NCBI GenBank assembly: GCA_964019135.1
Contig: OZ025256.1
Span: 35,622,035 to 35,686,034 of the forward strand
Direction: 5' to 3'
Length of the DNA: 64,000 bases
Origin: Arenicola marina
Lineage: Eukaryota; Annelida; Polychaeta; Arenicolidae
The notes below the pieces were generated by a model, which saw nothing but the letters and a program-made list of their open reading frames with translations, was not told the origin of the DNA and did no database searches. The position numbers and the translations under genes were made by a program. Position 1 is the first letter of the stretch. The number at the start of each line of letters is the position of its first letter. This document shows positions 49,288 to 61,794 of the stretch, one piece after another.

Positions 49288-51620
49288 TGGCGTGAGGTAA
49301 TGGTGTGAGGTAAGAACGTGAGGTAATGGTCTGAGGTAATAGTGTGAGGTAACGGTGTGAAGTAATGGTGCAAGGTACTGGTATGAGGTAATGACGTGAG
49401 GTAATGGTGTGAGGTAATGGTGTGAGGTAATGGTGTAAGGTAATGGTATGAGGTAATGGCGTCAGGTAATGGCGTGAGGTAAGAGCCTGAGGTAATGGCG
49501 TGAGGTAATTGTGTGAGGTAATGGCGTGAGGTAATGGCGTGAGGTAATGGCGTGAGGTAATGGTGTAAGGTAATGGTGTGAGGTAATGGCGTCAGGTAAT
49601 GGTGTGAGGTAATGGTGTGAGGTAATGGCGTGAGGTAATGGCGTGAGGTAATTGTGTGAGGTAATGGCGTGAGGTAATGGCGTGAGGTAAGAGCCTGAGG
49701 TAATGGCGTGAGGTAATTGTGTGAGGTAATGGCGTGAGGTAATGGCGTGAGGTAATGGCGTGAGGTAATGGTGTAAGGTAATGGTGTGAGGTAATGGCGT
49801 CAGGTAATGGTGTGAGGTAATGGTGTGAGGTAATGGCGTGAGGTAATGGCGTGAGGTCATAGTGTGACGTAATGGCGTGAGGTAATGGCGTGAGGTAATG
49901 GCGTGAGGTAAGAGCCTGAGGTAATGGCGTGAGGTAATTGTGTGAGGTAATGGCGTGAGGTAATGGCGTGAGGTAATGGCGTGAGGTAAGAGCCTGAGGT
50001 AATGCGTGAGATAATCGCGTGAGATAAGAGCCTGAGGTAATGGCGTGAGGTAATGGCGTGAGGTAAGAGCCTGAGGTAATGGTGTGAGGTAATGGCGTGA
50101 GGTAAAGGCGTGAGGTAATGGTGTGAGGTAATGGCGTGAGGTAAAGGCGTGAGGTAATGGTGTGAGGTAATGGCGTGGGGTAATGGCGTGAGGTTGTGAC
50201 GTGAGGTAATGGCGTGACGTAAGAGCGTGAGGTAATGGTGTGAGGTAATGGCGTGAGGTAATTGAGTGAGGTAATGGCGTGAGGTAATGGTGTGAGGTAA
50301 TGGCGTGAGCTAATGACGTTAGGTAATGGCGTGAGGTAATGGCGTGAGGTAAGAGCCTGGGGTAATGGCGTGAGGTAATGGCGTGAGGTAAAGGCGTGAG
50401 GTAATGGTGTGAGGTAATGGCGTGGGGTAATGGCGTGAGGTTGTGACGTGAGGTAATGGCGTGACGTAAGAGCGTGAGGTAATGGTGTGAGGTAATGGCG
50501 TGAGGTAATTGAGTGAGGTAATGGCGTGAGGTAATGGTGTGAGGTAATGGCGTGAGCTAATGACGTTAGGTAATGGCGTGAGGTAATGGCGTGAGGTAAT
50601 GGTGTGAGGTAATAGTGTGAGGTAATGGCGTGAGGTAATGACGTTAGGTAATGGCGTGAGGTAATGGGGTGAGGTAATGGCGTGAGGTAATGGCGTGAGG
50701 TAATCGCGTGACGTAAGAGTGTGAGGTAATGGTGTGAGGTAATGACGTGAGGTAATTGTGTGAGGTAATGGCGTGAGGTAATCGCGTGAGGTAATGGCTT
50801 GAGGTAATGGTGTGAGGTAATTGCGTGAGGTAATGGGGTGAGGCAATGGCGTGAGGTAATGATGTGAGGTAATGGTGTGAAGTAATGGCGTGAGGTAATG
50901 GCTTGAGTTAATGGTGTAAGGTAATGGCGTGAGGTAAGGGCGTGAGGAAATGGCGTGAGGTAATGACGTGAGGTAATGGGGTGAGGTAATGGCGTGAGAT
51001 AATGGCGAGAGGTAATGGCGTGAGGTAATGGCGTGAGGTAATGGCTTGAGTTAATGGTGTGAGGTAATGGCGTGAGGTAAGGGCGTGGGGAAATGGCGTG
51101 AGGTAATGGTGTGAGCTAATGGCGTGAGGTAATGGCTTGAGATTATGGTGTGAGGTAATAACGTGAGGTAATGACGTGAGGTATTGGCGTGAGGTAATGG
51201 CGTGAGGTAATGGCGTGAGGTAATGGCGTGAGGTAATGGCGTGAGGTAATGGCGTGAGGTAAGAGCCTGAGGTAATGGCGTGAGGTAATTATGTGAGGTA
51301 ATGGCGTGAGGTAAGAGCCTGAGGTAATGCGTGAGGTAATCGCGTGAGATAAGAGCCTGAGGTAATGGCGTGAGGTAATGGCGTGAGGTAAGAGCTTGGG
51401 GTAATGGCGTGAGGTAATGGCGTGAGGTAAAGGCGTGAGGTAATGGTGTTAGTTAATGGCGTGGGGTAATGGCGTGAGGTTGTGGCGTGAGGTAATGGCG
51501 TGACGTAAGAGCGTGAGGTAATGGCGTGAGGTAATATCGTGAGGTAATGGCTTGAAATAATGGTGTGAGGTAATTGCGCGAGGTAATGGTGTGAGGCAAT
51601 GGCGTGAGGTAATGACGTGA
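44225..51620 (+). repeat. Internal HOR modules of 2,911/2,326/2,936 bp
   Basis: Inside the 10,161-bp unit, related modules recur at 43,484, 46,395 and 48,721, spaced 2,911 and 2,326 bp. A second set (44,225 to 49,462, and 45,082 to 50,319) recurs at 5,237 bp. In the other copy the equivalents are 53,645, 56,556, 58,882 and 61,818, spaced 2,911, 2,326 and 2,936 bp. The 2,911-bp spacing is the 2,936-bp module minus 25 bp (one 12-bp and one 13-bp unit). The repeating pair is therefore about 5.24-5.26 kb. Confidence 0.8.
46081..46096 (+). other. Scar of a 25-bp loss that removed a 12-bp unit
   Basis: Two GTAAGAGCCTGAGG units are adjacent here. In relatives (for example 22,855-22,905) they are separated by the 12-bp unit and the CGCGTGAGATAAG unit. 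The loss turns the 2,936-bp module into 2,911 bp. It is consistent with recombination between the two identical GAGCCTG units. Confidence 0.85.
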
Positions 51621-51633
51621 GGTAATGGTGTGA

Positions 51634-54600
51634 GGTTGTGACGTGAGGTAATGGCGTGACGTAAGAGCGTGAGGTAATGGTGTGAGGTAATGGCGTGAGG
51701 TAATTGAGTGAGGTAATGGCGTGAGGTAATGGTGTGAGGTAATGGCGTGAGCTAATGACGTTAGGTAATGGCGTGAGGTAATGGCGTGAGGTAAGAGCCT
51801 GGGGTAATGGCGTGAGGTAATGGCGTGAGGTAAAGGCGTGAGGTAATGGTGTGAGGTAATGGCGTGGGGTAATGGCGTGAGGTTGTGACGTGAGGTAATG
51901 GCGTGACGTAAGAGCGTGAGGTAATGGTGTGAGGTAATGGCGTGAGGTAATTGAGTGAGGTAATGGCGTGAGGTAATGGTGTGAGGTAATGGCGTGAGCT
52001 AATGACGTTAGGTAATGGCGTGAGGTAATGGCGTGAGGTAATGGTGTGAGGTAATAGTGTGAGGTAATGGCGTGAGGTAATGACGTTAGGTAATGGCGTG
52101 AGGTAATGGGGTGAGGTAATGGCGTGAGGTAATGGCGTGAGGTAATGGCGTGACGTAAGAGTGTGAGATAATGGTGTGAGGTAATGGCGTGAGGTAATTG
52201 TGTGAGGTAATGGCGTGAGGTAATAGCGTGAGGTATTGGCTTGAGGTAATGGTGTGAAGTAATTGCGTGAGGTAATGGTGTGAGGCAATGGCGTGAGGTA
52301 ATGACGTGAGGTAATGGTGTGAAGTAATGGCGTGAGGTAATGACGTGAGGTAATGGGGTGAGGTAATGGCGTGAGGTAATGGCGTGAGGTAATGGCTTGA
52401 GGTAATGGTATGAGGTATGGGCGTGAGTTAATGGCGTAAGGTAATGGCGTGAGGTAATAGTGTGAGGTAATGGCGTGAGGTAATGACGTTAGGTAATGGC
52501 GTGAGGTAATGGGGTGAGGTAATGGCGTGAGGTAATGGCGTGAGGTAATGGTATGAGGTATGGGCGTGAGTTAATGGCGTGAGGTAATGGCGTGAGGTAA
52601 TAGTGTGAGGTAATGGCGTGAGGTAATGACGTTAGGTAATGGCCTGAGGTAATGGGGTGAGGTAATGGCGTGAGGTAATGGCGTGAGGTAATCGCGTGAC
52701 GTAAGAGTGTGAGGTAATGGTGTGAGGTAATGACGTGAGGTAATTGTGTGAGGTAATGGCGTGAGGTAATCGCGTGAGGTAATGGCTTGAGGTAATGGTG
52801 TGAGGTAATTGCGTGAGGTAATGGGGTGAGGCAATGGCGTGAGGTAATGATGTGAGGTAATGGTGTGAAGTAATGGCGTGAGGTAATGGCTTGAGTTAAT
52901 GGTGTAAGGTAATGGCGTGAGGTAAGGGCGTGAGGAAATGGCGTGAGGTAATGACGTGAGGTAATGGGGTGAGGTAATGGCGTGAGATAATGGCGAGAGG
53001 TAATGGCGTGAGGTAATGGCGTGAGGTAATGGCTTGAGTTAATGGTGTGAGGTAATGGCGTGAGGTAAGGGCGTGAGGAAATGGCGTGAGGTAATGGTGT
53101 GAGGTAATGGCGTGAGGTAATGGCTTGAGATTATGGTGTGAGGTAATAACGTGAGGTAATGACGTGAGGTATTGGCGTGAGGTAATGGCGTGAGGTAATG
53201 GCGTGAGGTAATGGCGTGAGGTAATGGCGCGAGGTAATGGCGTGAGGTAAGAGCCTGAGGTAATGGCGTGAGGTAATTATGTGAGGTAATGACGTGAGGT
53301 AAGAGCCTGAGGTAATGCGTGAGGTAATCGCGTGAGATAAGAGCCTGAGGTAATGGCGTGAGGTAATGGCGTGAGGTAAGAGCTTGGGGTAATGGCGTGA
53401 GGTAATGGCGTGAGGTAAAGGCGTGAGGTAATGGTGTTAGTTAATGGCGTGGGGTAATGGCGTGAGGTTGTGGCGTGAGGTAATGGCGTGACGTAAGAGC
53501 GTGAGGTAATGGCGTGTGGTAATATCGTGAGGTAATGGCTTGAGGTAATGGTGTGAGGTAATTGCGCGAGGTAATGGTGTGAGGCAATGGCGTGAGGTAA
53601 TGACGTGAGGTAATGGTGTGAGGTAATGGTGTGAGGTAATGGCGTCAGGTAATGGTGTGAGGTAATGGTGTGAGGTAATGGCGTGAGGTAATGGCGTGAG
53701 GTAATGGCGTGAGGTAATGGCGTGGGGTAATGACGTGAGGTAATGGCGTGAGGTAATGGTGTGAGGTAATGGTGTGAGGTAATGGCGTGAGGTAATGGCG
53801 TGCGGTAGTGGTGTGAGGTAATGGCGTGAGGTAAAGGCATGAGGTAATGGTATGAGGTAATGGCGTGATGTAATGTTGTAAGATAATGGCGTGAGGTAAT
53901 AATGTTAGGTAATGGCGTGAGGTAATGGTGTGAGGTAAGAACGTGAGGTAATGGTCTGAGGTAATAGTGTGAGGTAATGGTGTGAAGTAATGGTGCAAGG
54001 TACTGGTATGAGGTAATGACGTGAGGTAATGGTGTGAGGTAATGGTGTGAGGTAATGGTGTAAGGTAATGGTGTGAGGTAATGGCGTGAGGTAATGGCGT
54101 GCGGTAGTGGTGTGAGGTAATGGCGTGAGGTAAAGGCATGAGGTAATGGTATGAGGTAATGGCGTGATGTAATGTTGTAAGATAAAGGCGTGAGGTAATA
54201 ATGTTAGGTAATGGCGTGAGGTAATGGTGTGAGGTAAGAACGTGAGGTAATGGTCTGAGGTAATAGTGTGAGGTAACGGTGTGAAGTAATGGTGCAAGGT
54301 ACTGGTATGAGGTAATGACGTGAGGTAATGGTGTGAGGTAATGGTGTGAGGTAATGGTGTAAGGTAATGGTATGAGGTAATGGCGTCAGGTAATGGCGTG
54401 AGGTAAGAGCCTGAGGTAATGGCGTGAGGTAATTGTGTGAGGTAATGGCGTGAGGTAATGGCGTGAGGTAATGGCGTGAGGTAATGGTGTAAGGTAATGG
54501 TGTGAGGTAATGGCGTCAGGTAATGGTGTGAGGTAATGGTGTGAGGTAATGGCGTGAGGTAATGGCGTGAGGTAATTGTGTGAGGTAATGGCGTGAGGTA

Positions 54601-57600
54601 ATGGCGTGAGGTAAGAGCCTGAGGTAATGGCGTGAGGTAATTGTGTGAGGTAATGGCGTGAGGTAATGGCGTGAGGTAATGGCGTGAGGTAATGGTGTAA
54701 GGTAATGGTGTGAGGTAATGGCGTCAGGTAATGGTGTGAGGTAATGGTGTGAGGTAATGGCGTGAGGTAATGGCGTGAGGTCATAGTGTGACGTAATGGC
54801 GTGAGGTAATGGCGTGAGGTAATGGCGTGAGGTAAGAGCCTGAGGTAATGGCGTGAGGTAATTGTGTGAGGTAATGGCGTGAGGTAATGGCGTGAGGTAA
54901 TGGCGTGAGGTAAGAGCCTGAGGTAATGCGTGAGATAATCGCGTGAGATAAGAGCCTGAGGTAATGGCGTGAGGTAATGGCGTGAGGTAAGAGCCTGAGG
55001 TAATGGTGTGAGGTAATGGCGTGAGGTAAAGGCGTGAGGTAATGGTGTGAGGTAATGGCGTGAGGTAAAGGCGTGAGGTAATGGTGTGAGGTAATGGCGT
55101 GGGGTAATGGCGTGAGGTTGTGACGTGAGGTAATGGCGTGACGTAAGAGCGTGAGGTAATGGTGTGAGGTAATGGCGTGAGGTAATTGAGTGAGGTAATG
55201 GCGTGAGGTAATGGTGTGAGGTAATGGCGTGAGCTAATGACGTTAGGTAATGGCGTGAGGTAATGGCGTGAGGTAAGAGCCTGGGGTAATGGCGTGAGGT
55301 AATGGCGTGAGGTAAAGGCGTGAGGTAATGGTGTGAGGTAATGGCGTGGGGTAATGGCGTGAGGTTGTGACGTGAGGTAATGGCGTGACGTAAGAGCGTG
55401 AGGTAATGGTGTGAGGTAATGGCGTGAGGTAATTGAGTGAGGTAATGGCGTGAGGTAATGGTGTGAGGTAATGGCGTGAGCTAATGACGTTAGGTAATGG
55501 CGTGAGGTAATGGCGTGAGGTAATGGTGTGAGGTAATAGTGTGAGGTAATGGCGTGAGGTAATGACGTTAGGTAATGGCGTGAGGTAATGGGGTGAGGTA
55601 ATGGCGTGAGGTAATGGCGTGAGGTAATCGCGTGACGTAAGAGTGTGAGGTAATGGTGTGAGGTAATGACGTGAGGTAATTGTGTGAGGTAATGGCGTGA
55701 GGTAATCGCGTGAGGTAATGGCTTGAGGTAATGGTGTGAGGTAATTGCGTGAGGTAATGGGGTGAGGCAATGGCGTGAGGTAATGATGTGAGGTAATGGT
55801 GTGAAGTAATGGCGTGAGGTAATGGCTTGAGTTAATGGTGTAAGGTAATGGCGTGAGGTAAGGGCGTGAGGAAATGGCGTGAGGTAATGACGTGAGGTAA
55901 TGGGGTGAGGTAATGGCGTGAGATAATGGCGAGAGGTAATGGCGTGAGGTAATGGCGTGAGGTAATGGCTTGAGTTAATGGTGTGAGGTAATGGCGTGAG
56001 GTAAGGGCGTGAGGAAATGGCGTGAGGTAATGGTGTGAGGTAATGGCGTGAGGTAATGGCTTGAGATTATGGTGTGAGGTAATAACGTGAGGTAATGACG
56101 TGAGGTATTGGCGTGAGGTAATGGCGTGAGGTAATGGCGTGAGGTAATGGCGTGAGGTAATGGCGTGAGGTAATGGCGTGAGGTAAGAGCCTGAGGTAAT
56201 GGCGTGAGGTAATTATGTGAGGTAATGGCGTGAGGTAAGAGCCTGAGGTAAGAGCCTGAGGTAATGGCGTGAGGTAATGGCGTGAGGTAAGAGCTTGGGG
56301 TAATGGCGTGAGGTAATGGCGTGAGGTAAAGGCGTGAGGTAATGGTGTTAGTTAATGGCGTGGGGTAATGGCGTGAGGTTGTGGCGTGAGGTAATGGCGT
56401 GACGTAAGAGCGTGAGGTAATGGCGTGAGGTAATATCGTGAGGTAATGGCTTGAGGTAATGGTGTGAGGTAATTGCGCGAGGTAATGGTGTGAGGCAATG
56501 GCGTGAGGTAATGACGTGAGGTAATGGTGTGAGGTAATGGTGTGAGGTAATGGCGTCAGGTAATGGTGTGAGGTAATGGTGTGAGGTAATGGCGTGAGGT
56601 AATGGCGTGAGGTAATGGCGTGAGGTAATGGCGTGGGGTAATGACGTGAGGTAATGGCGTGAGGTAATGGTGTGAGGTAATGGTGTGAGGTAATGGCGTG
56701 AGGTAATGGCGTGCGGTAGTGGTGTGAGGTAATGGCGTGAGGTAAAGGCATGAGGTAATGGTATGAGGTAATGGCGTGATGTAATGTTGTAAGATAATGG
56801 CGTGAGGTAATAATGTTAGGTAATGGCGTGAGGTAATGGTGTGAGGTAAGAACGTGAGGTAATGGTCTGAGGTAATAGTGTGAGGTAATGGTGTGAAGTA
56901 ATGGTGCAAGGTACTGGTATGAGGTAATGACGTGAGGTAATGGTGTGAGGTAATGGTGTGAGGTAATGGTGTAAGGTAATGGTGTGAGGTAATGGCGTGA
57001 GGTAATGGCGTGCGGTAGTGGTGTGAGGTAATGGCGTGAGGTAAAGGCATGAGGTAATGGTATGAGGTAATGGCGTGATGTAATGTTGTAAGATAAAGGC
57101 GTGAGGTAATAATGTTAGGTAATGGCGTGAGGTAATGGTGTGAGGTAAGAACGTGAGGTAATGGTCTGAGGTAATAGTGTGAGGTAACGGTGTGAAGTAA
57201 TGGTGCAAGGTACTGGTATGAGGTAATGACGTGAGGTAATGGTGTGAGGTAATGGTGTGAGGTAATGGTGTAAGGTAATGGTATGAGGTAATGGCGTGAT
57301 TTAATGTTGTAAGGTAATGGCGTGAGGTAATGACGTTAGGTAATGGTGTGAGGTAATGGCGTGAGGTAATGGCGTGAGGTAAGAGCCTGAGGTAATGGCG
57401 TGAGGTAATGGCGTGAGGTAATGGTGTGAGGTAATGGTGTGAGGTAATGGTGTAAGGTAATGGCGTGAGGTAATGGCGTGAGGTAATGGCGTGAGGTAAT
57501 GGCGTGAGGTAATGGTGTGAGGTAATGGTGTGAGGTAATGGCGTGAGGTAATGGTGTGAGGTAATGGTGTGAGGTAATGGTGTAAGGTAATGGCGTGAGG

Positions 57601-60600
57601 TAATGGCGTGAGGTAATGGTGTAAGGTAATGGTGTGAGGTAATGGCGTCAGGTAATGGTGTGAGGTAATGGTGTGAGGTAATGGCGCGAGGTAATGGCGT
57701 GAGGTAATGGCGTGAGGTAATGGCGTGGGGTAATGACGTGAGGTAATGGCGTGAGGTAATGGTGTGAGGTAATGGTGTGAGGTAATGGCGTGAGGTAATT
57801 GCGTGCGGTAGTGGTGTGAGGTAATGGCGTGAGGTAAAAGCATGAGGTAATGGTATGAGGTAATGGCGTGATGTAATGTTGTAAGATAATGGCGTGAGGT
57901 AATAATGTTAGGTAATGGCGTGAGGTAATGGTGTGAGGTAAGAACGTGAGGTAATGGTCTGAGGTAATAGTGTGAGGTAACGGTGTGAAGTAATGGTGCA
58001 AGGTACTGGTATGAGGTAATGACGTGAGGTAATGGTGTGAGGTAATGGTGTGAGGTAATGGTGTAAGGTAATGGTATGAGGTAATGGCGTGATTTAATGT
58101 TGTAAGGTAATGGCGTGAGGTAATGACGTTAGGTAATGGTGTGAGGTAATGGCGTGAGTTAATGGTGCAAGGTAATGGTATGCGGTAATGGCGTGAGGTA
58201 ATGACGTTAGGTAATGGCGTGAGGTAATGGCGTGAGGTAATGACGTGAGGTAATGGCGTGAGGTAATGACGTGAGGTAAGGGCGTGAGGTAATGCGTGAG
58301 GTAATCGCGTGAGATAAGAGCCTGAGGTAATGGCGTGAGGTAATGGCGTGAGGTAAGAGCCTGGGGTAATGGCGTGAGGTAATGGCGTGAGGTAAAGGCG
58401 TGAGGTAATGGTGTTAGGTAATGGCGTGGGGTAATGGCGTGAGGTTGTGACGTGAGGTAATGGCGTGACGTAAGAGCGTGAGGTAATGGTGTGAGGTAAT
58501 GGCGTGAGGTAATTGAGTGAGGTAATGGCGTGAGGTAATGGTGTGAGGTAATGGCGTGAGGTAATGACGTTAGGTAATGGCGTGAGGTAATGGCGTGAGG
58601 TAATGGTGTGAGGTAATAGTGTGAGGTAATGGCGTGAGGTAATGACGTTAGGTAATGGCGTGAGGTAATGGGGTGAGGTAATGGCGTGAGGTAATGGCGT
58701 GAGGTTGTGGCGTGAGGTAATGGCGTGACGTAAGAGCGTGAGGTAATGGCGTGAGGTAATATCGTGAGGTAATGGCTTGAGGTAATGGTGTGAGGTAATT
58801 GCGCGAGGTAATGGTGTGAGGCAATGGCGTGAGGTAATGACGTGAGGTAATGGTGTGAGGTAATGGTGTGAGGTAATGGCGTCAGGTAATGGTGTGAGGT
58901 AATGGTGTGAGGTAATGGCGTGAGGTAATGGCGTGAGGTAATGGCGTGAGGTAATGGCGTGGGGTAATGACGTGAGGTAATGGCGTGAGGTAATGGTGTG
59001 AGGTAATGGTGTGAGGTAATGGCGTGAGGTAATGGCGTGCGGTAGTGGTGTGAGGTAATGGCGTGAGGTAAAGGCATGAGGTAATGGTATGAGGTAATGG
59101 CGTGATGTAATGTTGTAAGATAATGGCGTGAGGTAATAATGTTAGGTAATGGCGTGAGGTAATGGTGTGAGGTAAGAACGTGAGGTAATGGTCTGAGGTA
59201 ATAGTGTGAGGTAATGGTGTGAAGTAATGGTGCAAGGTACTGGTATGAGGTAATGACGTGAGGTAATGGTGTGAGGTAATGGTGTGAGGTAATGGTGTAA
59301 GGTAATGGTGTGAGGTAATGGCGTGAGGTAATGGCGTGCGGTAGTGGTGTGAGGTAATGGCGTGAGGTAAAGGCATGAGGTAATGGTATGAGGTAATGGC
59401 GTGATGTAATGTTGTAAGATAAAGGCGTGAGGTAATAATGTTAGGTAATGGCGTGAGGTAATGGTGTGAGGTAAGAACGTGAGGTAATGGTCTGAGGTAA
59501 TAGTGTGAGGTAACGGTGTGAAGTAATGGTGCAAGGTACTGGTATGAGGTAATGACGTGAGGTAATGGTGTGAGGTAATGGTGTGAGGTAATGGTGTAAG
59601 GTAATGGTATGAGGTAATGGCGTCAGGTAATGGCGTGAGGTAAGAGCCTGAGGTAATGGCGTGAGGTAATTGTGTGAGGTAATGGCGTGAGGTAATGGCG
59701 TGAGGTAATGGCGTGAGGTAATGGTGTAAGGTAATGGTGTGAGGTAATGGCGTCAGGTAATGGTGTGAGGTAATGGTGTGAGGTAATGGCGTGAGGTAAT
59801 GGCGTGAGGTAATTGTGTGAGGTAATGGCGTGAGGTAATGGCGTGAGGTAAGAGCCTGAGGTAATGGCGTGAGGTAATTGTGTGAGGTAATGGCGTGAGG
59901 TAATGGCGTGAGGTAATGGCGTGAGGTAATGGTGTAAGGTAATGGTGTGAGGTAATGGCGTCAGGTAATGGTGTGAGGTAATGGTGTGAGGTAATGGCGT
60001 GAGGTAATGGCGTGAGGTCATAGTGTGACGTAATGGCGTGAGGTAATGGCGTGAGGTAATGGCGTGAGGTAAGAGCCTGAGGTAATGGCGTGAGGTAATT
60101 GTGTGAGGTAATGGCGTGAGGTAATGGCGTGAGGTAATGGCGTGAGGTAAGAGCCTGAGGTAATGCGTGAGATAATCGCGTGAGATAAGAGCCTGAGGTA
60201 ATGGCGTGAGGTAATGGCGTGAGGTAAGAGCCTGAGGTAATGGTGTGAGGTAATGGCGTGAGGTAAAGGCGTGAGGTAATGGTGTGAGGTAATGGCGTGA
60301 GGTAAAGGCGTGAGGTAATGGTGTGAGGTAATGGCGTGGGGTAATGGCGTGAGGTTGTGACGTGAGGTAATGGCGTGACGTAAGAGCGTGAGGTAATGGT
60401 GTGAGGTAATGGCGTGAGGTAATTGAGTGAGGTAATGGCGTGAGGTAATGGTGTGAGGTAATGGCGTGAGCTAATGACGTTAGGTAATGGCGTGAGGTAA
60501 TGGCGTGAGGTAAGAGCCTGGGGTAATGGCGTGAGGTAATGGCGTGAGGTAAAGGCGTGAGGTAATGGTGTGAGGTAATGGCGTGGGGTAATGGCGTGAG

Positions 60601-61794
60601 GTTGTGACGTGAGGTAATGGCGTGACGTAAGAGCGTGAGGTAATGGTGTGAGGTAATGGCGTGAGGTAATTGAGTGAGGTAATGGCGTGAGGTAATGGTG
60701 TGAGGTAATGGCGTGAGCTAATGACGTTAGGTAATGGCGTGAGGTAATGGCGTGAGGTAATGGTGTGAGGTAATAGTGTGAGGTAATGGCGTGAGGTAAT
60801 GACGTTAGGTAATGGCGTGAGGTAATGGGGTGAGGTAATGGCGTGAGGTAATGGCGTGAGGTAATCGCGTGACGTAAGAGTGTGAGGTAATGGTGTGAGG
60901 TAATGACGTGAGGTAATTGTGTGAGGTAATGGCGTGAGGTAATCGCGTGAGGTAATGGCTTGAGGTAATGGTGTGAGGTAATTGCGTGAGGTAATGGGGT
61001 GAGGCAATGGCGTGAGGTAATGATGTGAGGTAATGGTGTGAAGTAATGGCGTGAGGTAATGGCTTGAGTTAATGGTGTAAGGTAATGGCGTGAGGTAAGG
61101 GCGTGAGGAAATGGCGTGAGGTAATGACGTGAGGTAATGGGGTGAGGTAATGGCGTGAGATAATGGCGAGAGGTAATGGCGTGAGGTAATGGCGTGAGGT
61201 AATGGCTTGAGTTAATGGTGTGAGGTAATGGCGTGAGGTAAGGGCGTGGGGAAATGGCGTGAGGTAATGGTGTGAGCTAATGGCGTGAGGTAATGGCTTG
61301 AGATTATGGTGTGAGGTAATAACGTGAGGTAATGACGTGAGGTATTGGCGTGAGGTAATGGCGTGAGGTAATGGCGTGAGGTAATGGCGTGAGGTAATGG
61401 CGTGAGGTAATGGCGTGAGGTAAGAGCCTGAGGTAATGGCGTGAGGTAATTATGTGAGGTAATGGCGTGAGGTAAGAGCCTGAGGTAATGCGTGAGGTAA
61501 TCGCGTGAGATAAGAGCCTGAGGTAATGGCGTGAGGTAATGGCGTGAGGTAAGAGCTTGGGGTAATGGCGTGAGGTAATGGCGTGAGGTAAAGGCGTGAG
61601 GTAATGGTGTTAGTTAATGGCGTGGGGTAATGGCGTGAGGTTGTGGCGTGAGGTAATGGCGTGACGTAAGAGCGTGAGGTAATGGCGTGAGGTAATATCG
61701 TGAGGTAATGGCTTGAAATAATGGTGTGAGGTAATTGCGCGAGGTAATGGTGTGAGGCAATGGCGTGAGGTAATGACGTGAGGTAATGGTGTGA
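51634..61794 (+). repeat. 10,161-bp tandem duplication, copy 2
   Basis: Begins at the junction near 51,634, where a GGTGTGAGG context runs directly into GGTTGTGACG, the same unit that starts copy 1 at 41,473. The 12-bp units lie at 53,311, 54,922, 58,288, 60,159 and 61,484. After 61,794 the array continues with the sequence that must originally have followed copy 1 (GTGTGAGG, GCGTCAGG, GCGTGGGG). This order is what a simple tandem duplication leaves. A private C at 53,230 creates a GGCGCGAGG unit. Confidence 0.92.
56242..56257 (+). other. Same 25-bp loss in the second 10-kb copy
   Basis: Identical arrangement exactly 10,161 bp after the scar at 46,081. The loss therefore came before the 10-kb duplication. 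Confidence 0.85.

Larger units (their letters stand above)
41473..51633 (+). repeat. 10,161-bp tandem duplication, copy 1
   Basis: Every landmark from 41,473 to 51,633 recurs 10,161 bp later. The length is 782 units minus 5 bp, matching the five 12-bp units inside (43,150, 44,761, 48,127, 49,998, 51,323). It carries variants absent from the parent type at 18-24 kb but shared with copy 2: GTGAAGTAATTG near 42,095, a TAATGACGTGAGG unit near 43,129, GTGTGGTAATATCG near 43,354, and the 25-bp loss near 46,081. The only base differences from copy 2 that I found are T at 47,198 (G at 57,359) and T at 43,069 (C at 53,230). Confidence 0.92.
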
